A stretch of DNA of 64,000 bases from Beroe forskalii (lineage: Eukaryota > Ctenophora > Nuda > Beroida > Beroidae), in the NCBI GenBank assembly GCA_011033025.1, contig WFMF01000164.1, positions 1 to 64,000 of the forward strand, given 5' to 3'. Made by a program: the position numbers and the translations under genes. The notes under the pieces were generated by a model. That model was not told the origin of the DNA and did no database searches. It saw nothing but the letters and a program-made list of their open reading frames with translations. Shown piece after piece: positions 36,401-45,400 of the stretch. Positions within the stretch are counted from its first letter, which is position 1; every line of letters begins with the position of its first letter.

Positions 36401-39400
36401 GTGATCAGAATTGTTTTTAAGTCATCAGAAGTGGCCGAATGGCAATATATGGCAATTGTGACGTCATCAAAATTGCCATATATTGCCATTCGGCCACTTC
36501 TGATGACTTAAAAACAATTCTGATCACCAAACCGTGTTCTTTGAGTATGACTTAGTATACAAAAAAAGCAAAATTTCGTTGCTATCTCTTTTTAAAAAGT
36601 TAATATTGTTGAAGTATGCCCATATATGGTCATTTACCATATGGGCATATGAAAATCGGCCATATCTCAGCCCCTGAATGAGATAGAAGCATTATTCTTG
36701 ACCTATACCCCCATTTTCTTACCTGTAGAAAACGATGAACACGACTAAAAGAGACATAGACAAGTAGTTTCCAAGTTATAGTACCTGGGCAATTTGCCTT
36801 TATGATTAACAGGCAAAAGTTTTTGCCTCCTGGCGAGTCCCAAAAATATTTTTTCCAAAAATTTTGATTTGCTTTCATGCCCTAGGCTGTATGAAAGTGC
36901 CCCAGGCATATTGAGTTGCTAAAGTCGGGAAATTCTGTTACACCCTAATCTATGTATGTCTGTGTGTATGTATGTATGTATCTATGCATGTCTGTATGTA
37001 TGTGTGTCTGTATAAGTGTATACATGTGTATGTGTTCGGAGCAACAGAGAGTGGCACGAGCATTAGTGACACTTGATACACACAAATGCACAACATGCGA
37101 CCTGTTAGAGCCCTGTTGTTTGTCCGGTGCTTTGCTGAAACTGTCCTCTTCCTGTTTCGTACCGTCCTTTTCCTGTTCAGTACCGTCCTCTTCCTAGTCA
37201 GTACCGTCCTTTTCCTAGTCAGTACCGTCCTCTTCCTGTTCAGTGCCGTCCTTTTCCTGTTCAGTGCCGTCCTTTTCAGACTCAAGGCATTCGAGGAGGA
37301 GATGGTGCGAGTAGAGCAGCAGTGGATAAAGGCCATTGTGTCCCTGGCCAGCTTCGTCAACAGCGAAAAGGTTCGTTTTTGCTATTGGTTTTGTCAACAT
37401 ATCGATTTGAAATTTTTCAGTACTTTCACTACAATTTGCATCGAAAGTTGGCCCCATTACATGTTGACGTGAAAACAGTAAATTTGTGCGTCTTTATCAA
37501 GCTCTCAATCGAGTGATCTGCACTCATAGATTGCTGTTCCAAGGCTCTCCTAGGGATCTGGCAATCCTCAAATACCAACCAACACGCCCTCACAACTCCT
37601 AAAATTGGTAGCCAGTGAGGTTTCGCCAAGATGGTCATCCTTGTAGAGGCCCTCAACAGCCTTGGCTCCTGCAGTTGATTAAGACGTTTTTCATTATACC
37701 AAAACACAGCCTGCAAACAACAGTACTGTTGATGATAAGTTTCATTGTACCTAAGATGCGCACTCACAATGCTAGCTCTCGAGGGCTCTGACAATGTTAC
37801 CTAAGCTTAGGTAAGATGCACCCTGACAATGTAACCTCAGGTGCCATCCTGACAATGTTACCTCAGGTGCCATCCTGACAATGTTACCTCAGGTGCCACC
37901 CTGACAATGTAACCTCAGGTGCCACCCTGACAATGTAACCTCAGGTGCCACCCTGACAATGTAACCTCAGGTGAACAGCAGAGAAAAGGACTGCGAGGAG
38001 TGGGAGTTCCTCAGCCGGCAGCACATGCTCCACTACAGAGACAGGAGCGCCAAACGGAACGTGTTTTCCTGCACTGCTACCAAACGGTACGTGTTTTCTT
38101 GGCACTACATAGGCGGATAGGATGACGTCATTATCATATCCCAATGTAGTGAGTTGATGACCGTGAACCGCCTACTTCTGTTTCCATTTTAAAATCACGG
38201 CCATCCCTGATCATCCCCAATCATTTCGGACCCATCTTAGAATGTTCATCTGACACCAGATACGCCTCAGGAACGTTATAAAAGATGAGGAGAACAGTCC
38301 AATTGACAACAGCGAAGAGAACGTACCGTCTTCTTTGAAAGGGAAATTCTTCTTCGCTTCACAAACAGTTATGAAGAGGTTTAGATTGCTTCTCTACAAT
38401 CGATGTTCGATGAAATGATACCATTTTGCATTTTGTATCGATTTAGGTAGCCCTCTTATCTACTTTTGATAACGATATATAATCAGCTGCTGCTGCATTG
38501 CTGTGCGTATAGTATAACACTACAATACAGCATACATTGTACAATGGTGAATTTGACAAAAAATTGTCACAAAAATGACAGTGAAAACATTAAGGTTATC
38601 ATTGGAAAACTGATAGATAAGGCTGACATTTCTATAAGACCAGTTATTTCAAACTTTGATTGTTTTCAGACTAATCGCTCAGGTAACATTCAGCGTCTCA
38701 ATCAGTTCAACGTTGCGTTGCTCGAAAGTTGTGCTACGTTCCTTGGCATTGCTCTCTCAGACGATCAGGGTTACAAATTGTTCACTAAGTCGACTCTTGT
38801 CACTCGCATATATCTCGGATTGATGGCACTGATGCCTGCGAAGTGTGGTGACTGCGGCTGTGACTACGTCATTGATCATGAGCCTGAGACTGCGCCCTTG
38901 TTTCACTGCTTCAAGTGTTTCAGAGGGGCTCATCAGTGCGAGAGGAACAGAACCCTTCATCAGACTCTATCAGCACTCGATGCACCCGGTGGATTTGTTT
39001 GGCTCTGTGACGAATGCCATGGTGTTATTGACCCGATAGAGCCCAGGAAACAGAGATCACGCCACACTTCAGGGGTGTTACCGTCTGAAAGTCACAGTTC
39101 AGACAGTATGCCTGATCTCTCCACTATGTCGGGTGGGCTATCATCCACCCAGGATATTCTGCCGATGCATGGAACCCCTGCAGAAACCCCCTCTTCTCAA
39201 GTACCAGAGAATCCTCCCAGCTCGTCTCAGACAGACACTCCGGCTTGTCAGAGGTACCTTAAATGGAACTGCCCTCATGGTATCAGCGGGAAGAAGATGA
39301 TTGAGGGTAGAAGCTGTCCCTATTCTCATTCTCCCAGAATTTGTTATAAGTACAGATCAGCGGGATCTTCTGACAGCAAAGGGTGTAAGAAAGGAAACAA

Positions 39401-42400
39401 CTGCCCCTACTTCCATCCTGAAATCTGCAAAGCTGTGGTACAGAATGGTTCATGTGCTAAAAAAGACTGCTCCAAGTTTCATCCCAGTTCTGCCAGGAAG
39501 AAGCGAGGAAGTGACTCCAAAGCTAACCCACAAGCTGAAAAGGGAAGAGCCACAAAGCAGAAGAATGTCAGCAGCAACTCTAATTCCAGTGATTTTTTAG
39601 AGTTGCGAGACTTGGTTGTAGGGATGGCGGCCAAGTTGGACTCGTTGGAGAAGAGAGTGGAACAAGGTGCAGTTCCAGCTCCTCCGCCAGTTATGGCTTA
39701 CCAGCCACCACCCATGGCTTACCAAGCCCCACCACCCCCTCCCATGATGCCGCTAGGAGTGTCCAGGCTTCCTCCCCACCACATCCCCTTCTCTCATCAC
39801 TCCTACTACTAAATGCTAGGAGCCTCAACCCATCTGCGCAGAGTGTCGGCAGATGGAAGCTCAATGACCTCATTGGGCATGTTGAGGAGAATCGACTCTC
39901 GGGGAAGATGTTTCCGTTTATTGCCATTACGGAGTCGTGGCTGAAATCTTACATCAGTGACGCTCAACTGCAGATCCCAGGCTACTGTGTATCTCGGAGT
40001 GACCGCGATAAAAGGAACGGCGGCGGAGTTCTACTTTACTCACTTTCTTCGCTCCCCATCTCTTTGTCGGAGTGCTACGATGACGGTTTCTGCCAGGCTG
40101 TCTGTAATGTGTACCCTTCTGCAAAGCTATTGGTGGCAGTGGTATACAGACCGCCTGATGCAAGCTTCTCAAGCTTCTCTAACCTGATAGAGCACCTGAA
40201 GTGCACTATTGAAAGTCTCCCAAGTACTGACTATGACATTTTCATTACAGGCGACTTCAACCTGCCTCAGATTGACTGGGACTCCCTAAATGTCTTGAGC
40301 GGAGGAACGTCTGAGTCGAAGTTTTCAGCTCAGTGTCTGCTGAACTTCATGTCTACATTCCTGCTCAGTCAAATGGTAACAGTACCCACCAGAGGGAGCA
40401 ACATCTTGGACCTTGTTCTCTGTAATAACGACAGACTTATTTCAGATGTCAAAGCTGAATCTACAGAGCTATCGGATCATGAAATGGTGAATGTTCTTCT
40501 GTCCTTCAATCCCGGTGCCATGGACGATGCGCAGGCAGCTTATCTCGATGAAATGAACTTCAGGTCTCTGGATTTCAACCAAGCTGACTTTGTCCTACTC
40601 AACGAGCTATTCGATGATGTGGATTGGACAGAATTGCGAGAAACATGCTCATTCGAGGAATTTCCTGCTAAATTCAATCAAAAACTACTCGATATGTGCC
40701 TGGAGAATGTCCCTCGCAAACGACCGCCGACTGGTCGACCTAAGCTCTACAATTCCTTGAGACGCAGAAAGTCGAAGCTCAGAGGTCGGCTCTCTGCAGC
40801 AAAGTGCTCGGGTGACGCGGCCCGAATCAAGGAACTTGAAGATGAGATCGGGTTGGTGTCCTACGACATAAAGGAGGCTATCATCCACCACCTTGATCAA
40901 GGAGAAAGACGAGCAGTAGAAAGAATCAAGACTAACCCGAAGTTTTTCTACTCCCTACGCTAAATCCTTCTCCAAAGTTAAGCACAGTATCAACACTCTC
41001 TTGAATGCTGACAAGGAACTGGTGACTGACAGAAAGGAGATGGCTAACATTCTTCAGCAACAGTTTTGTTCTGTTTTCAGTGATCCTAACTGTACAGAAA
41101 AGTCAGCTCCTTCCTTTACTGTACCACCACTCACCAGTAGTGATACAGAAATGGAACTAACACTGGAGAGCATAAAGGAAGCTATAGCTGAAATTAAGCT
41201 TGACTCTGCCCCTGGACCCGATGGTATCCCGGCCATTCTCCTAAAGAAATGTGCAACAAGCCTCAGTTTGCCAATCTATCTTCTGTGGTCGGAGTCCATG
41301 TCATCTGGCGTTGTGCCAAAGTTCTATAAGACAGGGTTCATCACTCCGTTATTTAAGAAAGGTAGCCGATGTGAAGCTGCTAACTACAGACCTGTTACCT
41401 TAACTTCACATGTTGTAAAAGTCTACGAGAGAGTAGTCAGAAAACACATGATTCACCATCTGGAATCGAACAATCTACTGACAGATAAGCAACACGGTTT
41501 CAGATCTAACAGAAGCTGCCTGACTCAAATGCTCGACCACTTTGACGACATATTCGAAGGATTTACTCAGGGTCAAGATACAGACTCAATATATCTCGAT
41601 TATGCGAAAGCATTTGATAAAGTGGATCTGGATATTCTCATCAAGAAGCTAAGGAGATATGGCTTTCACGAAAAGCTAATTACGTGGATCCAGTCATTTC
41701 TCACGGACCGTGACCAAGTGGTGGTTCTCAATGGTGTCCACTCCGTCATCGCCAAAGTGCTCAGCGGTGTTCCTCAGGGAAGTGTCCTTGGGCCGCTCTT
41801 ATTCATTCTGTTTATAAATGATCTGGAGCGTGTTGTGCTTGCATCCAGGGTCAGCTTTTTTGCAGACGACACTCGAGTTTCCAAACAGATTGGCTGCTAT
41901 GACGACTGTATGCTGCTTCAGGAAGACTTGAACAGAATTCTCAACTGGTCACGTGAAAATAACATGGAACTTCATGAGCAGAAATTTGAGCTCTTGAATC
42001 ACTTCCATAACAGGAAAAGCTCATTCCTCGAACTCCCCTTCTTCACTGAAGCTTTGACTTACAAGGTTTCAAACGATGAATCTCTTTACCCTGTGGAGAA
42101 CGTTAGAGATCTTGGTGTTCAGGTATCAAGTGATTTGAGTTGGTCTAGACATATCGCAACCACCGTGTCAAAAGCTAGGAGCACGCTATCATGGGTTTTC
42201 AGTGTCTTCAAAACTCGAGACAGTATGGTCATGACTACCATGTATAAGTCACTGGTGAGGAGTACACTAGAGTACTGCTGTCCCCTGTGGAACCCTAGCA
42301 AGGTCACTGAGATCCAGCTTATAGAAGGGGTACAAAGAACTTTCACCAGTCGTGTAGTTGGTCTACGTCATCTCAACTATTGGGAAAGACTAGCTAAGCT

Positions 42401-45400
42401 AAAGCTGATGTCACTGCAACGCAGAAGAGAAAGGTACATCATTCTGATGATGTGGAAGATTCTCCATAAAGTTGTACCAAATTGCTGTGGAATCGAATTC
42501 AAGGAGACATCGAGGCAAGGTACAATAGCCCTCATACCTTCTTTGTCTAAGTCGAGCACAGTAAGTAATCAGACGCTATATGACAGATCATTTGCAGTCC
42601 AAGGACCAAAACTGTGGAACACTATACCGGGCGCAGTTAAAGCAGCTGAAACATTTGATTCGTTTAAAATCAATTTGTCGAATTATGTTGCTTTGATACC
42701 GGACAACCCACCGGTCGCTGGCTACAGCTGCAATTGGTCAAACTCTCTGGTAGACTACTCACCAGCGCGGTGGTCGGACCTCTGATGACCTTTTCGACTC
42801 TCGGATAAACTCTACCAAGTTACCAAGTTAGTTAAAACGATTGTTTCAAACGAAGCCACTTTTGGGTAGAGATTGCAGCTCGATTAGAGCAGGTAATCAA
42901 ACCTTCCCTCAGCCAAGACGACTCTGAGCCCAGCACGAAAGAGGAGCCGTCAGAGACTCTCCCGCAGTCCTTGATCGGGCACAAGAAACTATTCATAAAA
43001 CACACCATCCCGGCCCCGCCAACCTACCCCAAAACCCAGCTCAAAGCCACAACTGAGGTTCTGAAGAGCGTCAAAGTGGACAAACTTGCGTCCGGTGAGT
43101 TGGGCGGTGAGGTTAACGATACTAGGTTACCGAGTACTGAGTAGGTCTTAATAACTGTTGCTTTTCAATGTCATAGTTATGGGTCATAAGTTTTTGTACC
43201 AAACATATTTTGAAGTGTCTAGCCTTGACTTACCTTAGGAGGTCTATTTATAAAGGGTGTAATTTGGGGATTTTTCGAAAAAATCCCCATATTTTCAATC
43301 TACCAAAATTTTGCCCGCCACAATTTTACTCCCCGATTTAATTCAACCCGCTTTCGAAATTTCTTGAACTATCTGTACTAAAACAGTACAATTTCGTTTC
43401 AGAGATGAGTTTTCAGATAGTTACAGATAATTTAGTCAAAGTCAAATGGTTAAAACAATTGAAATTCAAAAATTTAGAACAGTAATTAATGAAGCAGAGG
43501 CTCAGGAAGACGATCAAGAATTCGATTTGTAATATTAGAATTAATCTATTTTCCATTGTTTTCCCAAAAATCTTTCATTTGTCAGCAAAAGTTAGAAAAA
43601 TCACCCAATTTTATTTGGTGGGTGAAATTTGGGGATTTTTGAAAAAAATCCCCATATTTTCAACCTACCAAAATTTCAAACACCGCAATTTCGATCCATA
43701 TAAATAGACCTCCTAAGGTAATCCTTAAAGAACCTTGAAGTGTCTAGCTTTGACTTGACCCTCAGAACCTTGAAGTTTCTAGCTTTGACTTGACCCTCAG
43801 AACCTTGAAGTGTCTAGTTTTGGCCCTCAGAATATGCACCATCACTGCACATGTAACTCCAGGTTCCATTGAGATCAAAGCGTCGCGGGTAGAGGAGGAA
43901 GGCGCGTGCGCGTGCGACTGCGCGGCTTGCACCACTCTCATGGACTCCATAGCAGCGAATGAAGAGACTGATGAGGAATCACCGCCTCCACCAGTGGACG
44001 AGACAGCGCCCCTAGACATGACCCGGAACTGGGTCACCACCCTCTACGACATTAAGGAGTCTGGTGAGCGAGGCTAGCTGTGTTCCACCCGTGTAATTCT
44101 TGTTTCTCACTTTCAATGGATGGGTGATTCTTTCACCCCTTCCCCTTTCACAAAGGAGTCAAGGTGTGACAGCACCCCCCCCCTTTCCTCCTCTTTACCC
44201 CCCTACTTCCTCAGGGTGTCACAGCACCCCCATTCCTCCTTTACCCTTCTCCCTCAGGAGTCAGGGTGTTACATCACCCCCCCCCCCATTTCCTCTTCTT
44301 TCACCCCCCTACTTCCTCAGGGTGTCACAGCACCCCCATTTCCTCCTTCACTCTTCTCCCTCATGGTGTTACATCACCCCCCATTTCCTCTTCTTTCACC
44401 CCTTTCCCTCAGGGTGTGACAGCACCCCCATTCCTCCTCCTTAACCCTTCTCCCTCAGGGTGTTACATCACCCCCATTTCCTCTTCTTTCACCCCTTTCC
44501 CTCAGGGTGTTACATCACCCCCCCCCATTTCCTCTTCTTTACCCCCCTACTCCCTCAGGGTGTTACATCACCCCCCCCCATTTGCTCTTCTTTCACCCCT
44601 TTCCCTCGGGGTGTGACAGCACCCCTTCTCCCTCACTCCCTCAGGATCAGGGTGTGACAGCAGCACGCAAACCATTTCCTCCTCTTTACCCCCTGCTTCC
44701 TCAGGGTGTCACAGCACCCCCATTCCTCCTTCACCCCTTTCCCTCAGGGTGTCACAGCACCCCCATTTCCTCCTTCACCCTTCTCCCTCAGGGTGTGACA
44801 GCACCCCCTTCTCCCTCACTCCCTCAGGATCAGGGTGTGACAGCAGCACGCAAACCATTTCCTCCTCTTTCACCCCTCTTCTTTAGCACCCCCCATTCCC
44901 TCCTTTTTCACCCTTCTTTCCCTCAGGGTGCGACAGCAGCACGCAGACCATTGACGATGGTGAGGAGAGAGCCCCCTCAGAGCGCCGTCTCTCCACTAGC
45001 TCGGTCTCCTCCAAGGACTCCGACAAACCCAAGTACTGCGCGTGCTGCTACTGCGAGCTGGTGGGCCACCCCAACCCCAGCTCCGCACAGAACTCGCACA
45101 ACTACGAGATACTGCGGGAGAAGCTGCGCAAGAAGCTCGAGTACAAGCGGAACCCGGAGAAAGCGCGGCGCGAGCTGTGCGCGGAGCACCAGAGCAACTT
45201 CAACCTGAAGGTGGAGCAGCCGCCCCCGCCGGAGGCGCCGGGAAGGACTGTGCCGGACGGGCAGGCTAAGCCTACCAATAACGGGGACGATCGGAGTTTG
45301 GAGGAACTCGTCTCTTTCATTGAGGGTAACGACGGGAAGGAAACGAAGCGCAGAAAGCGCCGGAGCAAGCCCAAGGATAGGGGCGAGGAGAGTAAGAAGG

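Larger units (their letters stand above)
38426..42834 (+). mobile_element. LINE-A copy 2: near-complete CR1/L2-like retrotransposon
   Basis: This copy is inserted in the same orientation inside a FAM193 intron. It has a 5' leader of about 118 bp, ORF1 (38544-39812), ORF2 (39812-42785, one frameshift) and a short 3' tail with repeated ACCAAGTT units ending at 42834. No clear target-site duplication is visible. Close similarity to the other two copies in the window points to recent activity of the family. Confidence 0.92.

Noticed and set aside
37429..37794. Minus-strand frame with KPHWLPILG, reminiscent of an RT C-terminus
   Set aside because: Only one short motif-like phrase and no neighbouring RT domains. 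Too weak to call a LINE remnant.
44100..45208. Long Pro-rich frames before the large FAM193 exon
   Set aside because: They are translations of the C-rich intronic repeat. The conserved FAM193 frame begins at 44927.
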